From positions 1 through 29,338 of the forward strand of contig JASLIL010000121.1 of assembly GCA_030152145.1 (NCBI GenBank): 29,338 nucleotides of DNA, read 5' to 3'. The DNA is from Tissierellales bacterium (GTDB lineage: Bacteria; Bacillota; Clostridia; Tissierellales; JASKZW01). The notes beneath the pieces are model-generated. The model saw only the letters and a program-made list of their open reading frames with translations. It was not told the DNA's origin and did not search any database. Position numbers and translations under genes: made by a program. Shown here piece after piece: positions 1 through 8,376 of this stretch; positions within the stretch are counted from its first letter, which is position 1, and each line of letters begins with the position of its first letter.

Positions 1-963
1 AAAGTTTCCGAATTTTTCCCTTACAAGTTCCCTCATACTGTTTTCATCATATAGGAAATATGCTATATGATTTATATATTCTCCATCTCCTGGTATTACT
101 GACATATCTATATTATCTAAATTAACCTTGTTAACACTTCCTATTCCCTTCATTACTACACTAAAAGGTATATTTGTATCAACATAGTCAAAGTAGGTTT
201 TTACCATCTTTGGCAACTGCATTATATTCTTAGGTCTAAGAACCTGCTTTGCAAACTGTTTTAAGAAAACCTGCTGAGCCTTAACCCTGTCCACGTCTCC
301 ATTTGGATAGGATCTAAATCTTAAATACTCCAGGGCCTGCTGGCCATCTAAAGTTTGTAGGCCTGGCTGAAAGTCTATAAAAAGCTCACTGCCCTTAGTT
401 GTGTCTGTATATTTCATTCTCTGAGGTATGTCTATTTCAACTCCCCCAATGGCATTTACAATTTCCTTTACTGCTAAAAAGTCTACTGATACAAAGTAAT
501 CTAAGTCAACATCTAGAAGATCCCTTACTGCATCTATGGAAAGGTTTGGTCCCCCATAGGAATGAGCATGGTTTATCTTGTCTAAGTTTTTTCTACCTCT
601 TATCTTTGTTCTTGTATCTCTTGGTATAGAAAGCATTGTTATATCGCCTGTATCAAAATTATATTTACAAAGAATCATAGTGTCTGACCTAAAACCCGTT
701 GTGAAATATCTACTATTTGCATCTTCTCTTTTGTCTTTTATCTGCTGAATTGCACCCTTACTATATTCATCGTCAATACCCATTAATAGGAATATAATCT
801 CGCCCTTTTCCTTAATTACTTCCTGGGCCCTTATATCTTCTTCTTCAACATTTTCTTCTGATGCCAGTGTATCCTGCCCCATAAAATATGGGCCGACCTT
901 GATAAATAAAATGGAAAAAAACAACACTGATATCAAGAATGTTGACCAGAATTTCTTTTTCAT
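1..963 (-). CDS. LytR-CpsA-Psr (LCP) family protein, 3' end outside window
   Basis: I translated this open frame by hand; it runs without a stop from an ATG at 963 to the window edge (321 codons). The N-terminus has a short basic stretch (MKKKF) and one membrane segment, so the catalytic domain should face outside. LCP hallmarks are visible: a GFRSDTMI motif, SIPRDTR, KINHAHSYGG and, further on, LRFRSYPNGDVDRVKAQQ with the conserved Arg and Asp residues. Family members transfer undecaprenyl-pyrophosphate-linked glycopolymers (teichoic acid or capsule) to peptidoglycan. A GGAGGT ribosome site sits 6 bases before the ATG. The acceptor polymer cannot be told from this sequence, and the missing C-terminus may carry an extra domain. 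Confidence 0.93.
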   Translation of the reverse strand, partial: MKKKFWSTFLISVLFFSILFIKVGPYFMGQDTLASEENVEEEDIRAQEVIKEKGEIIFLLMGIDDEYSKGAIQQIKDKREDANSRYFTTGFRSDTMILCKYNFDTGDITMLSIPRDTRTKIRGRKNLDKINHAHSYGGPNLSIDAVRDLLDVDLDYFVSVDFLAVKEIVNAIGGVEIDIPQRMKYTDTTKGSELFIDFQPGLQTLDGQQALEYLRFRSYPNGDVDRVKAQQVFLKQFAKQVLRPKNIMQLPKMVKTYFDYVDTNIPFSVVMKGIGSVNKVNLDNIDMSVIPGDGEYINHIAYFLYDENSMRELVREKFGNF

Positions 964-995
964 ATCACTACCTCCAATTGTTAGCCGTTAAGCTA

Positions 996-1024
996 ATATT
1001 ACTAAATATATGTATTTTTTTCAA
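996..1024 (-). promoter_or_regulatory. Sigma-A-type promoter of the LCP gene
   Basis: Minus-strand TTGAAA (1024-1019), 17-base spacer, TAATAT (1001-996), upstream of the LCP ATG at 963. The dyad TTAGC-N6-GCTAA (981-996) lies at the expected transcription start and could be an operator. Prediction by eye only. Confidence 0.55.
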
Positions 1025-1220
1025 CAATTTAAAGTTTACAAAATAGATACATTGTTAATTGATAGATATTACCAAAACCATGTATCTCTGTTATTATCAG
1101 CATTAAAGCCTATCTATACCCTCTTCTTAATAGTAGTTTTTTTAGCTCTTATCCTTATTATTATATCTAGAAAGCAATATATATGCAATATTTTCTTTTG
1201 GCTGGCTTTTGAGAAAATAA

Positions 1221-1242
1221 AAAACCACCCTTAGGTGGTTTT
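1221..1242 (-). terminator. Intrinsic terminator of the yjiH-like gene
   Basis: Nine-base stem AAAACCACC/GGTGGTTTT with a 4-base loop. Read on the minus strand it is followed by a T-rich tract. It touches the stop codon of the yjiH-like gene. A nearly identical hairpin occurs at 10832-10851. Confidence 0.8.
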
Positions 1243-2599
1243 AAAATAAGATGTGGCCTATTAAGGCTACTATAGGTAGGGTTACTAGGGTTCTTTCTAG
1301 AAATATTATAAATAACTCCTTAAGGCTTATAGGTATTCTAGATCCTAGGATCACTGCCCCTACTTCTGATATATAGATTAGCTGGGTTACTGATACTCCA
1401 GCTATTACAAACCTAGTTAAGGGACTGGGTATATTTGCTCCCAGAACTGCCGGTAGGAACATATCTGCAAAACCTATTATTATGGTTTGAGATGCTTCCT
1501 TGGCATAGGGAATTCTAAGAAGCTTTAGTAGTGGTATAAAAGGTAGTCCCAGCCACTGGAAGATAGGTGTTTTTTCTGCCAGTATAACTGCTAGGCCTCC
1601 AAAGGCCATTACGGCTGGTAGAACTCCTAGCCACATATCTAAAACATTAAAAAACCCTGTTTTTATAAAGTCCCCAGGCTTAAAGCTATCTCTGGCCTTT
1701 AGACCTGCCAATCTTAGGGCCCACTGTCTCTTGGTAAAGCCCTCTGGTAGTTCTTCTGACCTATCCATACACTCTCCACCATAATAGCTATTGGCCTTTC
1801 TTGAAAGGGGTGGAATTCTTGGAACTATTATGGCCGCTACCAGACCTGCCAGTAAAACTGTTAGGTAGTAGGGCACAAACATATGGTCCAGGCCTAGTTG
1901 GGATATTATAATCAGGCTAAAGCTTATGGATACAGCTGAAAAGTTTGTAGCTATAACTGCTGCCTCCCTCAGGTTGTAAAAACCATCTTCATACTGTCTG
2001 TTGGTTAGCATAACTCCTAGGGTTCCATCTCCAAGCCAGGAAGTTATACAGTCTATAGATGCTCTTCCTGGAAGGGTAAATATAGGTCTCATAAACTTGG
2101 ATAGTAGGGTTCCTACATATTCTAAAAGTCCAAAGTCCAAGAGCAGGGATAAAAAGAATCCCGCAAATAAAAATACTGATACCAGCACTGGCATCAGATC
2201 ATAGAGCAATAGGCCTCCTGTAGATTGGCCATAGATCCAACTTGCTCCTAGTTCAAAGTAAACCATCAGTCCCAAAATCATACCAAAAATCCTAACTAGG
2301 GACCAGAATACAGAAACATCTAGCAATTTATTTAAAAAGCTGTTCTCTTCTATTATCTTGGGTTTGAAAGTTAGCTTTGCCAAAGTTAAGATTCCAGTAA
2401 TGCTAAGCAAGGCTACTATCAAGCTTGGTAGGTAGGTCTTAAAGCTTTCCTGAACATAAGCTGCCGCTATTGCTATTGCAATAGTTACATTATCACCATG
2501 TTTTACCGGAGTCATAAAAAGCAATACTCCTAAAAGTGATGGGATAATAAATTTTAAATAATCCTTTGTGTCTAAACTATTAAGTTCAGAATTTTTCAT
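1241..2599 (-). CDS. YjiH family membrane protein (nucleoside-recognition/GATE domain)
   Basis: A polytopic membrane protein of about 452 residues with many hydrophobic segments. It carries the nucleoside-recognition (GATE) pattern, for example the WLGDGTLGVMLTNRQYEDG and FADMFLPAVLGANI regions, and its overall layout matches YjiH-type proteins. I start it at ATG 2599 (MKNSEL), because an upstream in-frame ATG at 2617 has the GGAGGAG ribosome site inside its own codons. It has its own strong promoter (2626-2654) and a terminator, so it is probably monocistronic. The transported substrate is unknown. In E. coli yjiH lies near yjiL and yjiM, which encode an activator and a dehydratase-like protein; homologues of both are in this window, which suggests a functional link (inference). 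Confidence 0.8.
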   Translation of the reverse strand: MKNSELNSLDTKDYLKFIIPSLLGVLLFMTPVKHGDNVTIAIAIAAAYVQESFKTYLPSLIVALLSITGILTLAKLTFKPKIIEENSFLNKLLDVSVFWSLVRIFGMILGLMVYFELGASWIYGQSTGGLLLYDLMPVLVSVFLFAGFFLSLLLDFGLLEYVGTLLSKFMRPIFTLPGRASIDCITSWLGDGTLGVMLTNRQYEDGFYNLREAAVIATNFSAVSISFSLIIISQLGLDHMFVPYYLTVLLAGLVAAIIVPRIPPLSRKANSYYGGECMDRSEELPEGFTKRQWALRLAGLKARDSFKPGDFIKTGFFNVLDMWLGVLPAVMAFGGLAVILAEKTPIFQWLGLPFIPLLKLLRIPYAKEASQTIIIGFADMFLPAVLGANIPSPLTRFVIAGVSVTQLIYISEVGAVILGSRIPISLKELFIIFLERTLVTLPIVALIGHILF

Positions 2600-2625
2600 A
2601 AAAAACTCCTCCTTCATAGTTTAGA

Positions 2626-2654
2626 ATTGTAGCATATTCATACAGGATTGTCTA
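2626..2654 (-). promoter_or_regulatory. Promoter of the yjiH-like gene
   Basis: Minus-strand TAGACA (2654-2649), 17-base spacer, TACAAT (2631-2626) preceded by TGC, so also an extended -10. The predicted start near 2619 leaves a leader of only about 20 bases, which supports the ATG at 2599 over the one at 2617. Confidence 0.65.
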
Positions 2655-2660
2655 TAAATA

Positions 2661-2694
2661 AAAGCCAGTGGGACCTACTGATCCCACTGGCTTT
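2661..2694 (-). terminator. Intrinsic terminator overlapping the lipoprotein 3' end
   Basis: Thirteen-base perfect stem (AAAGCCAGTGGGA with its complement), 8-base loop, then TTTATTTATAG on the minus strand. One arm encodes the last residues (about ESQWD) of the lipoprotein, and the stop codon lies in the loop. Confidence 0.85.
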
Positions 2695-3562
2695 CCAATT
2701 CCGATGTTGCCAAACTACATAATTCTAGGATTTTACCCCTATTTTCCTCTTTAAATACATATTCATTTCCTGAAATATAATTCAAATAGCTTCTGCTGAC
2801 TTTAGCGCTTATAGATTCTCCCCTGGCAATTTCCGTATATATATTCAGTATCTCATCTGAATACATACCCTTATCATCTAGTATTCCCTCTGTATACCTT
2901 CCTCCCAGAAAATTTATTAAGTTTTCTTCATATATTCTCAAAACTCGGTCCTGATAAAGTGGATCCTCCATAGAAAGGATCTTTTCCTCTAGGCCCACTA
3001 GGCCCTTAGCCAAGAGCCTATAGTCCTTAAAACCCAGGTCTCTGTCTAAACTAGATATTTCCAGATACTTTTTAAGGTCTTGACCAAGGTAATCCCCATA
3101 GCCTTCATAGCCCTCATAGTCAACTTCCAGGAAGATCATCTCATCTTTCTTATTTATTCTGTAGCCAGCATCTAAAATATCTCTCACTGTTCTTCTGGCA
3201 TAGTCATCAGCTATAGAGTGAAGCTCTTCTTTTTGAAAAATCTCCTCATTATAGATAAGGCCTGACAGGCTGTTTATAACCCTATACTGGTCCAGAAGCT
3301 CCCTGTAAGTAAACAGGCTGTTTCTCTGACTAGTTTCCAGGGCAAAAAGGGCCCTACTTAAATCATCCTCAGCCATATTCTCCATATTGGCTTCAATCAA
3401 GGACTTTAGTTCCAAAGGGTCCATATCATAGCCACTAAGCATAGTGGCTAGAACTTTTTCATCAATCTTATTCCAAGAATCCCCATCCTTGATTGGGCCA
3501 GAACTTTTGCTGCAGGCTGTCAAAAGCACTAGGGCCAATATAACAAGTAATTTCCTCTTCAT
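2675..3562 (-). CDS. Predicted lipoprotein of unknown function
   Basis: 295 residues. The N-terminus MKRKLLVILALVLLTAC is a typical lipoprotein signal with Cys17 as the lipidation site, so the mature protein should sit on the outer face of the membrane. The rest is acidic and helix-rich, with no cysteine pattern or enzyme motif that I recognise; a Tyr/Gly-rich stretch (YEGYEGYGDY) lies near residue 150. It starts 24 bases after the activator stop with an AGAGG ribosome site and no hairpin between them, so the two are very likely cotranscribed. A terminator overlaps its end. The function is unknown; pairing an exported lipoprotein with a cytoplasmic iron-sulfur activator is odd. Confidence 0.85.
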   Translation of the reverse strand: MKRKLLVILALVLLTACSKSSGPIKDGDSWNKIDEKVLATMLSGYDMDPLELKSLIEANMENMAEDDLSRALFALETSQRNSLFTYRELLDQYRVINSLSGLIYNEEIFQKEELHSIADDYARRTVRDILDAGYRINKKDEMIFLEVDYEGYEGYGDYLGQDLKKYLEISSLDRDLGFKDYRLLAKGLVGLEEKILSMEDPLYQDRVLRIYEENLINFLGGRYTEGILDDKGMYSDEILNIYTEIARGESISAKVSRSYLNYISGNEYVFKEENRGKILELCSLATSELESQWDQ

Positions 3563-3586
3563 CTTTCTACCTCTTCCTCTTATTTT

Positions 3587-6500
3587 TTAATTTATCTTGG
3601 ACGCAGAAAGCATTAGTTTTATCCTATTTAACTGGTTTACCTCACTGGCACCTGGATCATAGTCTATAGGAATAATATTAGCTCCAGAATATCTTTCTCT
3701 TATGGGCTTGATCATCCCCTTACCTGTTATATGATTAGGCAGGCAGCCAAAAGGTTGAACACATATTATATTTTCTACACCTGACTCAACAAGCTCTATC
3801 ATTTCTGCAGTCAAGAGCCAGCCCTCCCCATACTGATTAGCCAGGGATACTACTGAACTACCTTTTTCCACCAAATCCTCAAAATCTCCCATAGGATCAA
3901 ACCTCTTGCTTTCCCCTAGAGCTTCCCTTAGATACTTTCTATAGGATTCTATATAGGAAAGAGCCAGGTCCCCTCCAAGCTTAGGAACTATAGACTTTGA
4001 TAGATACTTATATTTTATAGTGGAGTTGTAGCAGCAGTAGTTAAGGAAATCAGCTAAGTCAGATATAACTGCCTCTGCTCCCTCAGCCTCTATTATATCA
4101 ATTAAATTATTATTTCCCACTGGATGATACTTTATTAAAATTTCTCCAACTATTCCAACCCTAGGATATCTTATATCCTCTCTTATTCCTATCCTATCAA
4201 AATCCTCTACCATAGCCCTGACATTGGCCTTGAAATCCTTCTTGGATCCCAGCCTTATATCCTGTCTAAGCTTCCTGTCCCAAGTCTCATAGAGCCTATT
4301 TACAGAGCCCTCCTCAAGTTCATAGGGCCTGGTTCTTAAGACCAACCTACTTAGTAGATCTCCATAGAGGATGGCCATAACTCCCTTCCTAGCCATTTCC
4401 AAGGAATAGTCAAAACCTGGATGGCTTTCTATGCCTTGGGCAGACACAGATAGAACTGGTATACCATCATAGCCTGAATCCTTAAGGGCCTTCCTTATAA
4501 AACCTGTGTAGTTGGAAGCACGACAGGCCCCTCCTGTCTGACTCATCATAACTGTAAGCCTATCAAGATCATAGCGACCTGATTTTATGGCTGCCATAAT
4601 CTGTCCTATAGTTATTATAGAAGGGTAGCAGGCGTCATTGTTAACATACTTAAGGCCTTCATCTATACAGTTCTTATCTACTGATGGCAAAAATTCCAAA
4701 TTGTAGCCACAGGATTTTAAGGCCTCCTCCAAAATACTAAAATGTACTGGAGACATTTGAGGAACTAAGATTGTATGTTCCTTTCTCATTTCCTTAGTAA
4801 AGACCACTGGCTTTTTAGGCTCTTCTTGACTAGGCTCTGATTTGGGCCTATCCTCTAGAGCTGCCACCAATGACCTAACCCTAATTTTAGCAGCCCCTAG
4901 ATTACTAATTTCATCTATCTTTAAAACCGTATATAATTTATTTCCCTGATGCAAGATCTCCTCTACCTGATCTGTAGTAACTGCATCCAGGCCACAGCCA
5001 AAGGAATTAAGCTGTATTAATTCTAGTTCTTCACTATCCCTAACATAGGTTGCAGCCTTGTAAAGTCTAGAGTGATAAACCCATTGATTAAGGACTCTAA
5101 GATCAGTGCTTTCTCCTAGATGGCAAATACTATCTTCTGTTAAAACAGCTAGGCCCAAGGAATTTATTAACTCTGGAATCCCATGGTTAATAGCTGGATC
5201 AAGATGATAGGGTCTACCAGCCAGAACTATTCCCTTAAGCTTATTTTCCCTAAGATAGCTTATGGTTTCCTCTCCTTTTTTCCTAATATCTTCCCTGACC
5301 CTAGACTCTTCCTCATAGGCTATTTCTACTGCCCTATCTACTTCCCTCCTAGAAGGACCATAGGCCTTTAGGCAATCAAAAAGCCTCTTCTTTAGGTTCT
5401 TCTTAGAGTCAAAGTTTATAAAGGGATTAAGATAGGGAATACCCTTATCTACCTCATCAATATTATTTTTAAGTACTTCTGAATAACCTATAACCACTGG
5501 ACAGTTTATATGATTATCCAAGCTCTCTTCCTCCTGTCTTTCATAAAAAACTGAAGGATGAAATATAAAGTCTATATCCCTAGAAAGCAGATCCATTATA
5601 TGCCCATGACTGATCTTAGCTGGAAAACAAGCTGTCTCACTAGGAATTGATTCTAGGCCCCTCTCATAGGTAGTCCTTGTAGAATGGTCTGAAAGCTCTA
5701 CTCTAAAACCTAGCTCCTTGAAAAAACTAGCCCAGAAGGGAAAGTTTTCGTAAGTATTTAAGATTCTAGGAATACCCACTACATATTTAGCTTCTTCCCT
5801 AGGCAGGGCCTCATAGTCAAAGGTCCTCTTATACTTGTAGTCAAATAAGTTGATACTAGATGCTCCAGTGTCCTTAAGACCAACTCCTCTTTCACACCTA
5901 TTTCCAACTATAAAGGTCTCTCCATCCTTAAAATTATTTATAGTTAAAAGACAATTATTGCTACACTTGCCACACCTAGTCTTCTTGGTTTCATAGCTAA
6001 AGTTGTCTATCTGATCTTTTTTTATAATAGTTGACTCTTGTCCCCTATACCTATTTCTAGCTATTAAGGCTATACCCATAGCTCCCATCAAACCTGATAT
6101 TTCAGGTCTTATTACCTCCTTGCCTGTTAGGAGTTCAAAGCTTCTAAGTACCCCATCTCCATAAAAAGTTCCCCCCTGAACTACAATGTTTTCACCTAGT
6201 TCCTTAGGATCTCTTATCTTAATAACCTTCTGCAAAGTGTTCTTTATTACTGAATAGGATAGACCGGCAGAAATATCTCCCACAGTCTTCCCTTCCTTTT
6301 GAGCCTGTTTAACCTTGGAGTTCATAAAAACAGTACATCTGGAGCCTAGGTCCACTGGCTCTTTTGCAAGCAAACCAGCCTCCACAAAGCTCTCTACATC
6401 CATGCCCAAGGTCTTGGCGAAGGTTTCCAGGAAGGATCCGCAGCCTGAAGAACAGGCTTCATTTAAGAGTATACTTTCTATAGCTTCATCCTTTATTTTT

Positions 6501-7783
6501 ATACACTTCATATCCTGGCCGCCTATATCCAAGATTAGATCAACCTTAGGATTAAAGTATCTTGCCCCTTCATAGTGGGCTATGGTTTCAACTTCTCCTA
6601 AATCCAAGCCCAGGCCTGCTTTTATAAAGTCCTCGCCATATCCTGTAGTGGCTGAATAGGTAATTTTCTCGCCCTCAGGCATTCTACTATATATATCCCT
6701 TATTATATTAAGACTGACTTCTAGAGGCTTACCCTGGTTGTTGCCATAGTAGCTGTAGAGTATAACCCCATCAGGATCTAGGACAACTGCCTTGGTAGTA
6801 GTGGAACCTGCATCTATTCCCAGGAACTTATCTCCCCTGTAGTTTTCCAAGTCCCCATATTTTATAGGACTGTCCCCCCTATGCCTTTCCCTAAAAGCCT
6901 CTAATTCAGCCTCAGACTGGAAAAGAGGATCTATGCTTTTAATGGTCATATCCTCCATTTTTTCTAGGGTAAACAACCTCTTCTTTAACTCCTTAAAGCT
7001 TAAGCTTTCACAATCTGTTGAAGAAACTGCTGCACCTATAGCTACAAACAACTGGGAATCCTCTGGAAATATCACATCTCCCTCCCCTAGTTCTAAGGTC
7101 TCTATATATCTTTCCCTAAGCTCTGATAGAAAGTATAGGGGGCCACCTAAAAAAGCCACCTTGCCCTGAATTTTTCTACCACAGGCTAGGGTAGATATGG
7201 TTTGATTTACTACTGATTGAAAAATAGAGGCTGCTATGTCCTCCTTGGAAACTCCTTGATTTAAAAGAGCCTGAATATCAGTTTTTGCAAAAACCCCACA
7301 CCTAGATGCAATAGAGTAAATAGTCTTATGATTCTTGCTATAATTATTTAAACCCTCTGCATCAGTACCTATTAAACTTGCCATTTGATCTATAAAAGCA
7401 CCAGTTCCCCCAGCACAAATGCTGTTCATCCTCTGTTCCATATTACTGCCAAAATATATGATCTTAGCATCCTCCCCACCTAGCTCTATTACCACATCGG
7501 TCTCTGGTATAAAGGTAGATATGCTTTTACTAGATGCTATAACCTCCTGTATAAAAGGTATATCCAGCCATTTGTGGACTGAAAGACCACCTGATCCTGT
7601 TACCATAATAGTTATTTCTGCATCTGGAAATCTTCCATAGCAATCAGTAACTATATCCTTAAGCCCCTTTTCTACATCTGAAAAATGTCTTCTATAGGTC
7701 TTATATACTATATTAAAATCTTGGTCTAAAGCTACGAGTTTTATAGTGGTAGAACCTATATCTAAACCTAAATGTAATTTCAT
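3587..7783 (-). CDS. Giant 2-hydroxyacyl-CoA dehydratase activator-like protein (two ATPase domains, DUF2229, HgdB-like end)
   Basis: 1398 residues. Residues 1-260 and about 318-580 are two BcrA/BadF/HgdC-type ASKHA ATPase domains in tandem, each with the phosphate loop (DIGSTTIK near 8; DAGSTTTK near 324), a GGEDAK/GGQDMK motif, and the two cysteines that bind the bridging [4Fe-4S] cluster in HgdC (C123 and C162; C444 and C483). A further Cys set, CGKCSNNC plus C630 (C604, C607, C611, C630), may hold another cluster. A DUF2229-like part follows (about 660-900), then an HgdB-like part from about 990. Family members use ATP to drive electrons to very low potential; the target reaction here is unknown. 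A tandem in one chain could mimic the HgdC homodimer. A weak hairpin separates it from the upstream isochorismatase gene, and the lipoprotein gene follows. Confidence 0.9.
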   Translation of the reverse strand: MKLHLGLDIGSTTIKLVALDQDFNIVYKTYRRHFSDVEKGLKDIVTDCYGRFPDAEITIMVTGSGGLSVHKWLDIPFIQEVIASSKSISTFIPETDVVIELGGEDAKIIYFGSNMEQRMNSICAGGTGAFIDQMASLIGTDAEGLNNYSKNHKTIYSIASRCGVFAKTDIQALLNQGVSKEDIAASIFQSVVNQTISTLACGRKIQGKVAFLGGPLYFLSELRERYIETLELGEGDVIFPEDSQLFVAIGAAVSSTDCESLSFKELKKRLFTLEKMEDMTIKSIDPLFQSEAELEAFRERHRGDSPIKYGDLENYRGDKFLGIDAGSTTTKAVVLDPDGVILYSYYGNNQGKPLEVSLNIIRDIYSRMPEGEKITYSATTGYGEDFIKAGLGLDLGEVETIAHYEGARYFNPKVDLILDIGGQDMKCIKIKDEAIESILLNEACSSGCGSFLETFAKTLGMDVESFVEAGLLAKEPVDLGSRCTVFMNSKVKQAQKEGKTVGDISAGLSYSVIKNTLQKVIKIRDPKELGENIVVQGGTFYGDGVLRSFELLTGKEVIRPEISGLMGAMGIALIARNRYRGQESTIIKKDQIDNFSYETKKTRCGKCSNNCLLTINNFKDGETFIVGNRCERGVGLKDTGASSINLFDYKYKRTFDYEALPREEAKYVVGIPRILNTYENFPFWASFFKELGFRVELSDHSTRTTYERGLESIPSETACFPAKISHGHIMDLLSRDIDFIFHPSVFYERQEEESLDNHINCPVVIGYSEVLKNNIDEVDKGIPYLNPFINFDSKKNLKKRLFDCLKAYGPSRREVDRAVEIAYEEESRVREDIRKKGEETISYLRENKLKGIVLAGRPYHLDPAINHGIPELINSLGLAVLTEDSICHLGESTDLRVLNQWVYHSRLYKAATYVRDSEELELIQLNSFGCGLDAVTTDQVEEILHQGNKLYTVLKIDEISNLGAAKIRVRSLVAALEDRPKSEPSQEEPKKPVVFTKEMRKEHTILVPQMSPVHFSILEEALKSCGYNLEFLPSVDKNCIDEGLKYVNNDACYPSIITIGQIMAAIKSGRYDLDRLTVMMSQTGGACRASNYTGFIRKALKDSGYDGIPVLSVSAQGIESHPGFDYSLEMARKGVMAILYGDLLSRLVLRTRPYELEEGSVNRLYETWDRKLRQDIRLGSKKDFKANVRAMVEDFDRIGIREDIRYPRVGIVGEILIKYHPVGNNNLIDIIEAEGAEAVISDLADFLNYCCYNSTIKYKYLSKSIVPKLGGDLALSYIESYRKYLREALGESKRFDPMGDFEDLVEKGSSVVSLANQYGEGWLLTAEMIELVESGVENIICVQPFGCLPNHITGKGMIKPIRERYSGANIIPIDYDPGASEVNQLNRIKLMLSASKIN

Positions 7784-7810
7784 ATTTAGTCCCCCCTACA
7801 AGCTTATAAA

Positions 7811-7831
7811 GGAAAACTCTAAGAGTTTTCC
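7811..7831 (-). terminator. Hairpin after the isochorismatase-like gene (weak terminator or attenuator)
   Basis: Perfect 9-base stem GGAAAACTC/GAGTTTTCC with a 3-base loop, touching the stop codon at 7831. The following minus-strand tract (TTTATAAGC) is short, so it may only reduce transcription into the giant activator gene. Confidence 0.55.
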
Positions 7832-8376
7832 TACTTTATTATCCTTGAAATCTCCTTAAAACCCTCTGACTTAGCATCCTTTAAAAGATCAAAAACAACT
7901 GTTTCTAGGTTGCTTACCAAGCCACCTGCAGACCTTATAAGATCCATGCCATTTTCAGTATTTTCAGAAGTCCTAGAAGAAACTGCCTCCCTAACTAAAA
8001 ATACATCAAATCCCAGATCCACAAGATCCCTGGCTGTCTGATATACACATATGTGGGTCTCTATTCCAGCCAATACAACCTTCTTAATCCCCTTCTCCCT
8101 AAGGCTGGCTACAAGCTCTTCGCTAGCTGCTGTAAAGCTTGTTTTTTCAAAAAACACAGCCTCCTTAAGTCCCTCTAATTCCTCTACAGTATGGCCTAAA
8201 CCCTTAGGATACTGCTCTGTTACATAGATTGGCAATCCCAAAACATTTATGGCTTCTATTAGCCTGTTAGTATTATCTACAAGCTTTTCAGCCTCATTCA
8301 TAACTGGTACTAGCCTTTCCTGAACATCTACTATCATTAAACAAGTCTCATCTTTAATCAATCGATTTTTTCCCAT
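7831..8376 (-). CDS. Isochorismatase-family cysteine hydrolase
   Basis: 181 residues, the usual length for the fold. The catalytic triad is visible: Asp17 in MIVDVQ, Lys78 in FEKTSF and Cys110 in GIETHICVYQTA. Family members hydrolyse isochorismate, nicotinamide, N-carbamoyl compounds and similar amides. Which substrate is used here is not clear, and a residue pattern typical of nicotinamidase metal binding is not obvious. The start has a strong AAGGAGGAA ribosome site. The upstream radical SAM gene overlaps it by 23 bases, which implies translational coupling. A hairpin at the stop codon separates it from the activator gene. Confidence 0.88.
   Translation of the reverse strand: MGKNRLIKDETCLMIVDVQERLVPVMNEAEKLVDNTNRLIEAINVLGLPIYVTEQYPKGLGHTVEELEGLKEAVFFEKTSFTAASEELVASLREKGIKKVVLAGIETHICVYQTARDLVDLGFDVFLVREAVSSRTSENTENGMDLIRSAGGLVSNLETVVFDLLKDAKSEGFKEISRIIK

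Noticed and set aside
1010..1234. Plus-strand frame of 74 residues with a hydrophobic span
   Set aside because: No ribosome site, no promoter, overlaps the LCP promoter at its start and the yjiH terminator at its end.
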